Source of the DNA: Hydractinia symbiolongicarpus
Taxonomy: Eukaryota > Cnidaria > Hydrozoa > Anthoathecata > Hydractiniidae
Direction of reading: 5' to 3'
Assembly (NCBI RefSeq): GCF_029227915.1
Contig: NC_079882.1
Span: forward strand, 31,364,001 to 31,428,000
Length of the DNA: 64,000 nt
This document shows positions 47,991 through 61,172 of the stretch, piece by piece. Both the position numbers and the translations under genes were made by a program. The stretch's first letter is position 1. Each line of letters opens with the position of its first letter. The notes under the pieces were generated by a model. It was not told the DNA's origin, made no database searches, and was given only the letters and a program-made list of their open reading frames with translations.

Positions 47991-49825
47991 ATTCAGCGTC
48001 TCATCAAAAATGAAAACATTTTTGAAAACTACAAGTCTCATTCGTTTTATTGCTGAAAAAATAATTTAAAAATCGTTCGGGAAATGAGTTTACTCCCTGG
48101 GTACTTTCTTTGTATACTTTTGACTATACGGGCCGAGTCCGGGATTTACGGGAAATCGCGGGTTTTCGTTTGCTGGCGATTAAACTTCTTTTATTCAGCG
48201 TCTCATCAAAAATGAAAACATTTTTGAAAACTACAAGTCTCATTCGTTTTATTGCTGAAAAATTAATTTAAAAATCGTTCGGGAAATGAGTTTACTCCCC
48301 AGGTCCTTTCTTTGTATGCTTTTGACTATACGGGCCGAGTCCGGGATTTACAGGAAATCGCGGGTTTTCGTTTGCCGGCGATTAAACTCCTTTTATTCAG
48401 AGTCTCATCAAAAATGAAAACATTTTTGAAAACTACAAGTGTCACGCGTTTTAGTGGTGAAAAACTAATTTAAAAAATCGTTCGGGAAATGAGTTTACTC
48501 CCTGGGTACTTTCTTTGTATACTTTTGACTATACGGGCCGAGTCCGGGATTTACGGGAAATCGCGGGTTTTCGTTGGCCGGCGATTAAACATCTTTTATT
48601 CAGCGTCTCATCAAAAATGAAAATTTTTTTGAAAACTACAAGTCTCATGCGTTTTAAGGTTGAAAAAATAATTTAAAAATCGTTCGGGAAATGAGTTTAC
48701 TCCCTGGGTACTTTCTTTGTATACTTTTGACTATACGGGCTGAGTCCGGGATTTACGGGAAATCGCGGGTTTTCGTTTGCCGGCAATTAAACTTCTTTTA
48801 TTCAGAGTCTCATCAAAAATGAAAACATTTTTGAAAACTACAAGTGTCACGCGTTTTAGTGGTGAAAAACTATTTTAAAAAATCGTTCGGGAAATGAGTT
48901 TACTCCCTGGGTACTTTCTTTGTATACTTTTGACTATACGGGCCGAATCCGGGATTTACGGGAAATCGCGGGTTTTCGTTTGCCGGCGATTAAACTTCTT
49001 CTACTCAGCGTATCATTAAAAATGAGAACATTTTTGAAAACTACAAGTCTCACGCGTTTTACTGGTGAAAAAATAATTTAAAAAATCGTTCGGGAAGTGA
49101 GTTTACTTCCTGGGTACTTTCTTTGTATACTTTTGACTATACGGGCCGAGTCCGGGATTTACGGTAAATTGCGGGTTTTCGTTTGCCGGCGATTAAACTT
49201 CTTTTATTCAGCCTCTCATCAAAAATGAAAACATTTTTGAAAACTACAAGTCTCATGCGTTTTAGTGCTGAAAAATAATTTAAAAAATCGTTCGGGAAAT
49301 GAGATTACTCCCTGGGTACTTTCTTTGTATACTTTTGACTATACGGGCCGAGTCCGGGATTTACGGGAAATCGCGGGTTTTCGTTCGCCGGCGATTAAAC
49401 TTCTTTTATTCAGCTTCTCATCAAAATGCAAACATTATTGAATACTACAAGTCGCATTCGTTCTAGTGGTGCAGAAATAATTTAAAAATCGTTCGGGAAA
49501 TCAGTTTACTCCCTGGGTACTTTCTTTGTATACTTTTGACTATACGGGCCGAGTCCGGAATTTACGGAAATGGCAGGTTTTTGTTTGCCGGCGATTAAAC
49601 TTCTTTTATTCAGCGTCTCATCAAAAATGAAAACATTTTTGAAAACTACAAGTCTCATTCGTTTTATTGCTGAAAAAATAATTTAAAAATCGTTCGGGAA
49701 ATGAGTTTACTCCCTGGGTACTTTCTTTGTATACTTTTGACTATACGGGCCGAGTCCGGGATTTACGGGAAATCGCGGGTTTTCGTTTGCCGGCGATTAA
49801 ACTCCTTTTATTCAGAGTCTCATCA

Positions 49826-52252
49826 AAAATGCAAACATTATTGAATACTACAAGTCGCATTCGTTCTAGTGGTGCAGAAATAATTTAAAAATCGTTCGGG
49901 AAATCAGTTTACTCCCTGGGTACTTTCTTTGTATACTTTTGACTATACGGGCCGAGTCCGGAATTTACGGAAATCGCAGGTTTTTGTTTGCCGGCGATTA
50001 AACTTCTTTTATTCAGCGTCTCATCAAAAATGAAAACATTTTTGAAAACTACAAGTCTCATTCGTTTTATTGCTGAAAAAATAATTTAAAAATCGTTCGG
50101 GAAATGAGTTTACTCCCTGGGTACTTTCTTTGTATACTTTTGACTATACGGGCCGAGTCCGGGATTTACGGGAAATCGCGGGTTTTCGTTTGCTGGCGAT
50201 TAAACTTCTTTTATTCAGCGTCTCATCAAAAATGAAAACATTTTTAAAAACTACAAGTCTCATTCGTTTTATTGCTGAAAAATTAATTTAAAAATCGTTC
50301 GGGAAATGAGTTTACTCCCCAGGTACTTTCTTTGTATGCTTTTGACTATACGGGCCGAGTCCGGGATTTACGGGAAATCGCGGGTTTTCGTTTGCCGGCG
50401 ATTAAACTCCTTTTATTCAGAGTCTCATCAAAAATGAAAACATTTTTGAAAACTACAAGTGTCACGCGTTTTAGTGGTGAAAAACTAATTTAAAAAATCG
50501 TTCGGGAAATGCGTTTACTCCCTGGGTACTTTCTTTGTATACTTTTGACTATACGGGCCGAGTCCGGGATTTACGGGAAATCGCGGGTTTTCGTTGGCCG
50601 GCGATTAAACATCTTTTATTCAGCGTCTCATCAAAAATGAAAATTTTTTTGAAAACTACAAGTCTCATTCGTTTTATTGCTGAAAAAATAATTTAAAAAT
50701 CGTTCGGGAAATGAGTTTACTCCCTGGGTACTTTCTTTGTATACTTTTGACTATACGGGCCGAGTCCGGGATTTACGGGAAATCGCGGGTTTTCGTTTGC
50801 TGGCGATTAAACTTCTTTTATTCAGCGTCTCATCAAAAATGAAAACATTTTTGAAAACTACAAGTCTCATTCGTTTTATTGCTGAAAAATTAATTTAAAA
50901 ATCGTTCGGGAAATGAGTTTACTCCCCAGGTACTTTCTTTGTATGCTTTTGACTATATGGGCCGAGTCCGGGATTTACAGGAAATCGCGGGTTTTCGTTT
51001 GCCGGCGATTAAACTCCTTTTATTCAGAGTCTCATCAAAAATGAAAACATTTTTGAAAACTACAAGTGTCACGCGTTTTAGTGGTGAAAAACTAATTTAA
51101 AAAATCGTTCGGGAAATGAGTTTACTCCCTGGGTACTTTCTTTGTATACTTTTGACTATACGGGCCGAGTCCGGGATTTACGGGAAATCGCGGGTTTTCG
51201 TTGGCCGGCGATTAAACATCTTTTATTCAGCGTCTCATCAAAAATGAAAATTTTTTTGAAAACTACAAGTCTCATGCGTTTTAAGGTTGAAAAAATAATT
51301 TAAAAATCGTTCGGGAAATGAGTTTACTCCCCAGGTACTTTCTTTGTATGCTTTTGACTATACGGGCTGAGTCAAGGATTTACGGGAAATCGCGGGTTTT
51401 CGCTTGCCGGCGATTAAACTCCTTTTATTCAGCGTCTCATCAAAAATGAAAACATTTTTTAAAACTACAAGTCTCACGCGTTTTAGTGGTGAAAAACTAA
51501 TTTAAAAAATCGTTCGGGAAATGAATTTACTCCCTGGGTACTTTCTTTGTATACTTTTGACTATACGGGCTGAGTCCGGGATTTACGGGAAATCGCGGGT
51601 TTTCGTTTGCCGGCAATTAAACTTCTTTTATTCAGAGTCTCATCAAAAATGAAAACATTTTTGAAAACTACAAGTGTCACGCGTTTTAGTGGTGAAAAAC
51701 TATTTTAAAAAATCGTTCGGGAAATGAGTTTACTCCCTGGGTACTTTCTTTGTATACTTTTGACTATACGGGCCGAATCCGGGATTTACGGGAAATCGCG
51801 GGTTTTCGTTTGCCGGCGATTAAACTTCTTCTACTCAGCGTATCATTAAAAATGAGAACATTTTTGAAAACTACAAGTCTCACGCGTTTTACTGGTGAAA
51901 AAATAATTTAAAAAATCGTTCGGGAAGTGAGTTTACTTCCTGGGTACTTTCTTTGTATACTTTTGACTATACGGGCCGAGTCCGGGATTTACGGTAAATT
52001 GCGGGTTTTCGTTTGCCGGCGATTAAACTTCTTTTATTCAGCCTCTCATCAAAAATGAAAACATTTTTGAAAACTACAAGTCTCATGCGTTTTAGTGCTG
52101 AAAAATAATTTAAAAAATCGTTCGGGAAATGAGATTACTCCCTGGGTACTTTCTTTGTATACTTTTGACTATACGGGCCGAGTCCGGGATTTACGGGAAA
52201 TCGCGGGTTTTCGTTCGCCGGCGATTAAACTTCTTTTATTCAGCTTCTCATC
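49826..52252 (+). repeat. 12-mer block, copy 1 (2,427 bp)
   Basis: Repeated directly downstream at an offset of 2,427 bp: CGCATTCG at 49,856/52,283, GAATTTACGGAAATCGC at 49,961/52,388, GCGTTTACTC at 50,511/52,938 and TTAAGGTTGA at 51,281/53,708. The left edge lies in a hybrid monomer where GAGTCTCATC precedes the ATGCAAACATTATTG segment. Confidence 0.87.
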
Positions 52253-54679
52253 AAAATGCAAACATTATTGAATACTACAAGTCGCATTCGTTCTAGTGGT
52301 GCAGAAATAATTTAAAAATCGTTCGGGAAATCAGTTTACTCCCTGGGTACTTTCTTTGTATACTTTTGACTATACGGGCCGAGTCCGGAATTTACGGAAA
52401 TCGCAGGTTTTTGTTTGCCGGCGATTAAACTTCTTTTATTCAGCGTCTCATCAAAAATGAAAACATTTTTGAAAACTACAAGTCTCATTCGTTTTATTGC
52501 TGAAAAAATAATTTAAAAATCGTTCGGGAAATGAGTTTACTCCCTGGGTACTTTCTTTGTATACTTTTGACTATACGGGCCGAGTCCGGGATTTACGGGA
52601 AATCGCGGGTTTTCGTTTGCTGGCGATTAAACTTCTTTTATTCAGCGTCTCATCAAAAATGAAAACATTTTTAAAAACTACAAGTCTCATTCGTTTTATT
52701 GCTGAAAAATTAATTTAAAAATCGTTCGGGAAATGAGTTTACTCCCCAGGTACTTTCTTTGTATGCTTTTGACTATACGGGCCGAGTCCGGGATTTACGG
52801 GAAATCGCGGGTTTTCGTTTGCCGGCGATTAAACTCCTTTTATTCAGAGTCTCATCAAAAATGAAAACATTTTTGAAAACTACAAGTGTCACGCGTTTTA
52901 GTGGTGAAAAACTAATTTAAAAAATCGTTCGGGAAATGCGTTTACTCCCTGGGTACTTTCTTTGTATACTTTTGACTATACGGGCCGAGTCCGGGATTTA
53001 CGGGAAATCGCGGGTTTTCGTTGGCCGGCGATTAAACATCTTTTATTCAGCGTCTCATCAAAAATGAAAATTTTTTTGAAAACTACAAGTCTCATTCGTT
53101 TTATTGCTGAAAAAATAATTTAAAAATCGTTCGGGAAATGAGTTTACTCCCTGGGTACTTTCTTTGTATACTTTTGACTATACGGGCCGAGTCCGGGATT
53201 TACGGGAAATCGCGGGTTTTCGTTTGCTGGCGATTAAACTTCTTTTATTCAGCGTCTCATCAAAAATGAAAACATTTTTGAAAACTACAAGTCTCATTCG
53301 TTTTATTGCTGAAAAATTAATTTAAAAATCGTTCGGGAAATGAGTTTACTCCCCAGGTACTTTCTTTGTATGCTTTTGACTATACGGGCCGAGTCCGGGA
53401 TTTACAGGAAATCGCGGGTTTTCGTTTGCCGGCGATTAAACTCCTTTTATTCAGAGTCTCATCAAAAATGAAAACATTTTTGAAAACTACAAGTGTCACG
53501 CGTTTTAGTGGTGAAAAACTAATTTAAAAAATCGTTCGGGAAATGAGTTTACTCCCTGGGTACTTTCTTTGTATACTTTTGACTATACGGGCCGAGTCCG
53601 GGATTTACGGGAAATCGCGGGTTTTCGTTGGCCGGCGATTAAACATCTTTTATTCAGCGTCTCATCAAAAATGAAAATTTTTTTGAAAACTACAAGTCTC
53701 ATGCGTTTTAAGGTTGAAAAAATAATTTAAAAATCGTTCGGGAAATGAGTTTACTCCCCAGGTACTTTCTTTGTATGCTTTTGACTATACGGGCTGAGTC
53801 AAGGATTTACGGGAAATCGCGGGTTTTCGCTTGCCGGCGATTAAACTCCTTTTATTCAGCGTCTCATCAAAAATGAAAACATTTTTTAAAACTACAAGTC
53901 TCACGCGTTTTAGTGGTGAAAAACTAATTTAAAAAATCGTTCGGGAAATGAATTTACTCCCTGGGTACTTTCTTTGTATACTTTTGACTATACGGGCTGA
54001 GTCCGGGATTTACGGGAAATCGCGGGTTTTCGTTTGCCGGCAATTAAACTTCTTTTATTCAGAGTCTCATCAAAAATGAAAACATTTTTGAAAACTACAA
54101 GTGTCACGCGTTTTAGTGGTGAAAAACTATTTTAAAAAATCGTTCGGGAAATGAGTTTACTCCCTGGGTACTTTCTTTGTATACTTTTGACTATACGGGC
54201 CGAATCCGGGATTTACGGGAAATCGCGGGTTTTCGTTTGCCGGCGATTAAACTTCTTCTACTCAGCGTATCATTAAAAATGAGAACATTTTTGAAAACTA
54301 CAAGTCTCACGCGTTTTACTGGTGAAAAAATAATTTAAAAAATCGTTCGGGAAGTGAGTTTACTTCCTGGGTACTTTCTTTGTATACTTTTGACTATACG
54401 GGCCGAGTCCGGGATTTACGGTAAATTGCGGGTTTTCGTTTGCCGGCGATTAAACTTCTTTTATTCAGCCTCTCATCAAAAATGAAAACATTTTTGAAAA
54501 CTACAAGTCTCATGCGTTTTAGTGCTGAAAAATAATTTAAAAAATCGTTCGGGAAATGAGATTACTCCCTGGGTACTTTCTTTGTATACTTTTGACTATA
54601 CGGGCCGAGTCCGGGATTTACGGGAAATCGCGGGTTTTCGTTCGCCGGCGATTAAACTTCTTTTATTCAGCTTCTCATC
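52253..54679 (+). repeat. 12-mer block, copy 2 (2,427 bp)
   Basis: Nearly identical to copy 1; one difference seen is GACTATACGG near 53,380 against GACTATATGG near 50,953. Homology may run on to about 54,827, where GGAAATGGCAGG replaces GGAAATCGCAGG. Beyond that the sequence instead matches 49.56-50.3 kb at an offset of 5,257 bp, continuing the same order with two monomers that copy 2 lacks near 52.4 kb. Confidence 0.85.
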
Positions 54680-55593
54680 AAAATGCAAACATTATTGAAT
54701 ACTACAAGTCGCATTCGTTCTAGTGGTGCAGAAATAATTTAAAAATCGTTCGGGAAATCAGTTTACTCCCTGGGTACTTTCTTTGTATACTTTTGACTAT
54801 ACGGGCCGAGTCCGGAATTTACGGAAATGGCAGGTTTTTGTTTGCCGGCGATTAAACTTCTTTTATTCAGCGTCTCATCAAAAATGAAAACATTTTTGAA
54901 AACTACAAGTCTCATTCGTTTTATTGCTGAAAAAATAATTTAAAAATCGTTCGGGAAATGAGTTTACTCCCTGGGTACTTTCTTTGTATACTTTTGACTA
55001 TACGGGCCGAGTCCGGGATTTACGGGAAATCGCGGGTTTTCGTTTGCCGGCGATTAAACTCCTTTTATTCAGAGTCTCATCAAAAATGCAAACATTATTG
55101 AATACTACAAGTCGCATTCGTTCTAGTGGTGCAGAAATAATTTAAAAATCGTTCGGGAAATCAGTTTACTCCCTGGGTACTTTCTTTGTATACTTTTGAC
55201 TATACGGGCCGAGTCCGGAATTTACGGAAATCGCAGGTTTTTGTTTGCCGGCGATTAAACTTCTTTTATTCAGCGTCTCATCAAAAATGAAAACATTTTT
55301 GAAAACTACAAGTCTCATTCGTTTTATTGCTGAAAAAATAATTTAAAAATCGTTCGGGAAATGAGTTTACTCCCTGGGTACTTTCTTTGTATACTTTTGA
55401 CTATACGGGCTGAGTCCGGGATTTACGGGAAATCGCGGGTTTTCGTTTGCTGGCGATTAAACTTCTTTTATTCAGCGTCTCATCAAAAATGAAAACATTT
55501 TTAAAAACTACAAGTCTCATTCGTTTTATTGCTGAAAAATTAATTTAAAAATCGTTCGGGAAATGAGTTTACTCCCCAGGTACTTTCTTTGTA

Positions 55594-58421
55594 TGCTTTT
55601 GACTATACGGGCCGAGTCCGGGATTTACTGGAAATCGCGGGATTTCGTTTGCCGGCAATTAAACTTCTTTTATTCAGCGTCTCATCAAAAATGAAAACAT
55701 TTTTGAAAACTACAAGTCTCATGCGTTTTAGTGCTGAAAAAATAATTTAAAAAATCTTTCGGGAAATGAGATTACTCCCTGGGTACTTTCTTTGTATACT
55801 TTTTACTATACGGGCCGAGTCCGGGATTTACGGGAAATCGCGGGTTTTCGTTCGCCGGCGATTAAACTTCTTTTATTCAGCTTCTCATCAAAATGCAAAC
55901 ATTATTGAATACTACAAGTCGCATTCGTTCTAGTGGTGCAGAAATAATTTAAAAATCGTTCGGGAAATCAGTTTACTCCCTGGGTACTTTCTTTGTATAC
56001 TTTTGACTATACGGGCCGAGTCCGGAATTTACGGAAATGGCAGGTTTTTGTTTGCCGGCGATTAAACTTCTTTTATTCAGCGTCTCATCAAAAATGAAAA
56101 CATTTTTGAAAACTACAAGTCTCATTCGTTTTATTGCTGAAAAAATAATTTAAAAATCGTTCGGGAAATGAGTTTACTCCCTGGGTACTTTCTTTGTATA
56201 CTTTTTACTATACGGGCCGAGTCCGGGATTTACGGGAAATCGCGGGTTTTCGTTTGCCGGCGATTAAACATCTTCTACTCAGCGTCTCATTAAAAATGAG
56301 AACATTTTTGAAAACTACAAGTCTGATGCGTTTTAGTGCTGAAAAAATAATTTAAAAAATCTTTCGGGAAATGAGATTACTCCCTGGGTACTTTCTTTGT
56401 ATACTTTTGACTATACGGCCGAGTCGGGGATTTACGGAAAATCGCGGGTTTTCGTTCGCCGGCCATTAAACTTCTTTTATTCAGCTTCTCATCAAAATGC
56501 AAACATTATTGAATACTACAAGTCTCATTCGTTCTAGTGGTGCAGAAATAATTTAAAAATCGTTCGGGAAATCAGTTTACTCCCTGGGTACTTTCTTTGT
56601 ATACTTTTGACTATACGGGCCGAGTCCGGGATTTACGGAAATCGCGGGTTTTTGTTTCCCGGCGATTAAACTTCTTTTATTCAGCGTCTCATCAAAAATA
56701 AAAACATTTTTGAAAACTACAAGTCTCATTCGTTTTATTGCTGAAAAAATAATTTAAAAATCATTCGGGAAATGAGTTTACTCCCCAGGTACTTTCTTTG
56801 TATGCTTTTGACTATACGGGCCGAGTCCGGGATTTACGGGAAATCGCGGGTTTTCGTTTGCCAGCGATTAAACCCCTTTTATTCAGCGTCTCATCAAAAA
56901 TGTAAACATTTTTGAAAACTACAAGTCTCACGCGTTTTAGTGGTGAAAAACTAATTTAAAAAATCGTTCGGGAAATGAGTTTACTCCCTGGGTACTTTCT
57001 TTGTATACTTTTTACTATACGGGCCGAGTCCGGGATTTACGGGAAATCGCGGGTTTTCGTTCGCCGGCGATTAAACTTCTTTTATTCAGCTTCTCATCAA
57101 AATGCAAACATTATTGAATACTACAAGTCGCATTCGTTCTAGTGGTGCAGAAATAATTTAAAAATCGTTCGGGAAATCAGTTTACTCCCTGGGTACTTTC
57201 TTTGTATACTTTTGACTATACGGGCCGAGTCCGGAATTTACGGAAATGGCAGGTTTTTGTTTGCCGGCGATTAAACTTCTTTTATTCAGCGTCTCATCAA
57301 AAATGAAAACATTTTTGAAAACTACAAGTCTCATTCGTTTTATTGCTAAAAAAATAATTTAAAAATCGTTCGGGAAATGAGTTTACTCCCTGGGTACTTT
57401 CTTTGTATACTTATGACTATACGGGCCGAGTCCGGGATTTACGGGAAATCGCGGGTTTTCGTTTGCCGGCGATTAAACTCCTTTTATTCAGAGTCTCATC
57501 AAAAATGAAAACATTTTTGAAAACTACAAGTCTCATTCGTTTTATTGCTGAAAAATTAATTTAAAAATCGTTCGGGAAATGAGTTTACTCCCCAGGTACT
57601 TTCTTTGTATGCTTTTGACTATACGGGCCGAGTCAAGGATTTACGGGAAATCGCGGGTTTTCGTTTGCCGGCGATTAAACTCCTTTTATTCAGCGTCTCA
57701 TCAAAAATGAAAACATTTTTTAAAACTACAAGTCTCACGCGTTTTAGTGGTGAAAAACTAATTTAAAAAATCGTTCGGGAAATGAATTTACTCCCTGGGT
57801 ACTTTCTTTGTATACTTTTGACTATACGGGCTGAGTCCGGGATTTACGGGAAATCGCGGGTTTTTGTTTGCCGGCAATTAAACTTCTTTTATTCAGAGTC
57901 TCATCAAAAATGAAAACATTTTTGAAAACTACAAGTGTCACGCGTTTTAGTGGTGAAAAACTAATTTAAAAAATCGTTCGGGAAGTGAGTTTACTTCCTG
58001 GGTACTTTCTTTGTATACTTTTGACTATACGGGCCGAATCCGGGATTTACGGGAAATCGCGGGTTTTCGTTTGCCGGCGATTAAACTTCTTCTACTCAGC
58101 GTCTCATTAAAAATGAGAACATTTTTGAAAACTACAAGTCTCACGCGTTTTACTGGTGAAAAAATAATTTAAAAAATCGTTCGGGAAGTGAGTTTACTTC
58201 CTGGGTACTTTCTTTGTATACTTTTGACTATATGGGCCGAGTCCGGGATTTACGGTAAATTGCGGGTTTTCGTTTGCCGGCGATTAAACTTCTTTTATTC
58301 AGCCTCTCATCAAAAATGAAAACATTTTTGAAAACTACAAGTCTCATGCGTTTTAGTGCTGAAAAAATAATTTAAAAAATCGTTCGGGAAATGAGATTAC
58401 TCCCTGGGTACTTTCTTTGTA
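55594..58421 (+). repeat. 14-mer block, copy 1 (2,828 bp)
   Basis: Variants recur at an offset of 2,828 bp: GGATTTACTGGAAATCG at 55,621/58,449, GAGTCGGGGA at 56,421/59,249, TTTCCCGGCG near 56,655/59,483, ATGTAAACATTTTTG near 56,900/59,728 and TTATGACTAT at 57,411/60,239. The start is set by the switch from GTATGCTTTTG to a shared segment. Confidence 0.86.
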
Positions 58422-60449
58422 TACTTTTGACTATACGGGCCGAGTCCGGGATTTACTGGAAATCGCGGGATTTCGTTTGCCGGCAATTAAACTTCTTTTA
58501 TTCAGCGTCTCATCAAAAATGAAAACATTTTTGAAAACTACAAGTCTCATGCGTTTTAGTGCTGAAAAAATAATTTAAAAAATCTTTCGGGAAATGAGAT
58601 TACTCCCTGGGTACTTTCTTTGTATACTTTTTACTATACGGGCCGAGTCCGGGATTTACGGGAAATCGCGGGTTTTCGTTCGCCGGCGATTAAACTTCTT
58701 TTATTCAGCTTCTCATCAAAATGCAAACATTATTGAATACTACAAGTCGCATTCGTTCTAGTGGTGCAGAAATAATTTAAAAATCGTTCGGGAAATCAGT
58801 TTACTCCCTGGGTACTTTCTTTGTATACTTTTGACTATACGGGCCGAGTCCGGAATTTACGGAAATGGCAGGTTTTTGTTTGCCGGCGATTAAACTTCTT
58901 TTATTCAGCGTCTCATCAAAAATGAAAACATTTTTGAAAACTACAAGTCTCATTCGTTTTATTGCTGAAAAAATAATTTAAAAATCGTTCGGGAAATGAG
59001 TTTACTCCCTGGGTACTTTCTTTGTATACTTTTTACTATACGGGCCGAGTCCGGGATTTACGGGAAATCGCGGGTTTTCGTTTGCCGGCGATTAAACATC
59101 TTCTACTCAGCGTCTCATTAAAAATGAGAACATTTTTGAAAACTACAAGTCTGATGCGTTTTAGTGCTGAAAAAATAATTTAAAAAATCTTTCGGGAAAT
59201 GAGATTACTCCCTGGGTACTTTCTTTGTATACTTTTGACTATACGGCCGAGTCGGGGATTTACGGAAAATCGCGGGTTTTCGTTCGCCGGCCATTAAACT
59301 TCTTTTATTCAGCTTCTCATCAAAATGCAAACATTATTGAATACTACAAGTCTCATTCGTTCTAGTGGTGCAGAAATAATTTAAAAATCGTTCGGGAAAT
59401 CAGTTTACTCCCTGGGTACTTTCTTTGTATACTTTTGACTATACGGGCCGAGTCCGGGATTTACGGAAATCGCGGGTTTTTGTTTCCCGGCGATTAAACT
59501 TCTTTTATTCAGCGTCTCATCAAAAATAAAAACATTTTTGAAAACTACAAGTCTCATTCGTTTTATTGCTGAAAAAATAATTTAAAAATCATTCGGGAAA
59601 TGAGTTTACTCCCCAGGTACTTTCTTTGTATGCTTTTGACTATACGGGCCGAGTCCGGGATTTACGGGAAATCGCGGGTTTTCGTTTGCCAGCGATTAAA
59701 CCCCTTTTATTCAGCGTCTCATCAAAAATGTAAACATTTTTGAAAACTACAAGTCTCACGCGTTTTAGTGGTGAAAAACTAATTTAAAAAATCGTTCGGG
59801 AAATGAGTTTACTCCCTGGGTACTTTCTTTGTATACTTTTTACTATACGGGCCGAGTCCGGGATTTACGGGAAATCGCGGGTTTTCGTTCGCCGGCGATT
59901 AAACTTCTTTTATTCAGCTTCTCATCAAAATGCAAACATTATTGAATACTACAAGTCGCATTCGTTCTAGTGGTGCAGAAATAATTTAAAAATCGTTCGG
60001 GAAATCAGTTTACTCCCTGGGTACTTTCTTTGTATACTTTTGACTATACGGGCCGAGTCCGGAATTTACGAAAATGGCAGGTTTTTGTTTGCCGGCGATT
60101 AAACTTCTTTTATTCAGCGTCTCATCAAAAATGAAAACATTTTTGAAAACTACAAGTCTCATTCGTTTTATTGCTGAAAAAATAATTTAAAAATCGTTCG
60201 GGAAATGAGTTTACTCCCTGGGTACTTTCTTTGTATACTTATGACTATACGGGCCGAGTCCGGGATTTACGGGAAATCGCGGGTTTTCGTTTGCCGGCGA
60301 TTAAACTCCTTTTATTCAGAGTCTCATCAAAAATGAAAACATTTTTGAAAACTACAAGTCTCATTCGTTTTATTGCTGAAAAATTAATTTAAAAATCGTT
60401 CGGGAAATGAGTTTACTCCCCAGGTACTTTCTTTGTATGCTTTTGACTA
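58422..60449 (+). repeat. 14-mer block, copy 2, truncated to 10 monomers
   Basis: Follows copy 1 directly and matches it for about 2.03 kb. It stops near 60,450, where copy 1 has GAGTCAAGGATTTAC (57,630) but this copy has GAGTCCGGGATTTAC and goes on with different monomers, so the last four monomers of the unit are absent. Differences seen are TACGAAAATGGC near 60,067 and ATTGCTGAAAAAAT near 60,170. Confidence 0.82.
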
Positions 60450-61172
60450 TACGGGCCGAGTCCGGGATTTACGGGAAATCGCGGGTTTTCGTTTGCCGGC
60501 GATTAAACTCCTTTTATTCAGAGTCTCATCAAAAATGAAAACATTTTTGAAAACTACAAGTCTCACGCGTTTTACTGGTGAAAAACTAATTTAAAAAATC
60601 GTTCGGGAAATGAGTTTACTCCCTGGGTACTTTCTTTGTATACTTTTGACTATACGGGCCGAGTCCGGGATTTACGGGAAATCGCGGGTTTTCGTTTGCC
60701 GGCGATTAAACATCTTCTACTCAGCGTCTCATTAAAAATGAGAACATTTTTGAAAACTACAAGTCTGATGCGTTTTAGTGCTGAAAAAATAATTTAAAAA
60801 ATCTTTCGGGAAATGAGATTACTCCCTGGGTACTTTCTTTGTATACTTTTGACTATACGGGCCGAGTCGGGGATTTACGGAAAATCGCGGGTTTTCGTTC
60901 GCCGGCGATTAAACTTCTTTTATTCAGCTTCTCATCAAAATGCAAACATTTTTGAAAACTACAAGTGTCACGCGTTTTAAAGGTGAATAACTAATTTAAA
61001 GAATCGTTCGGGAAATGAGTTTACTCCCTGGGTACTTTCTTTGTATACTTTTGACTATACGGGCCGAGTCCGGGATTTACGGGAAATCGCGGGTTTTCGT
61101 TTGCCGGCGATTAAACTTCTTTTATTCAGCCTCTCATCAAAAATGAAAACATTTTTGAAAACTACAAGTCTC

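Larger units (their letters stand above)
45616..61172 (+). repeat. Domain 6: 12- to 14-mer higher-order repeat
   Basis: The monomers here include shortened classes of about 200-202 bp: TTTAAAAATCG (one A fewer), TCATCAAAATGCAAACATTATTG, GGAATTTACGGAAATCG and CCCCAGGTACTTTC with GTATGCTTTTG. The TTTTAAGGTTG monomer is at 45,616, 48,647, 51,274 and 53,701; the last two intervals are 2,627 and 2,427 bp (13 and 12 monomers). Copies differ by gain or loss of whole monomers. Confidence 0.83.
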
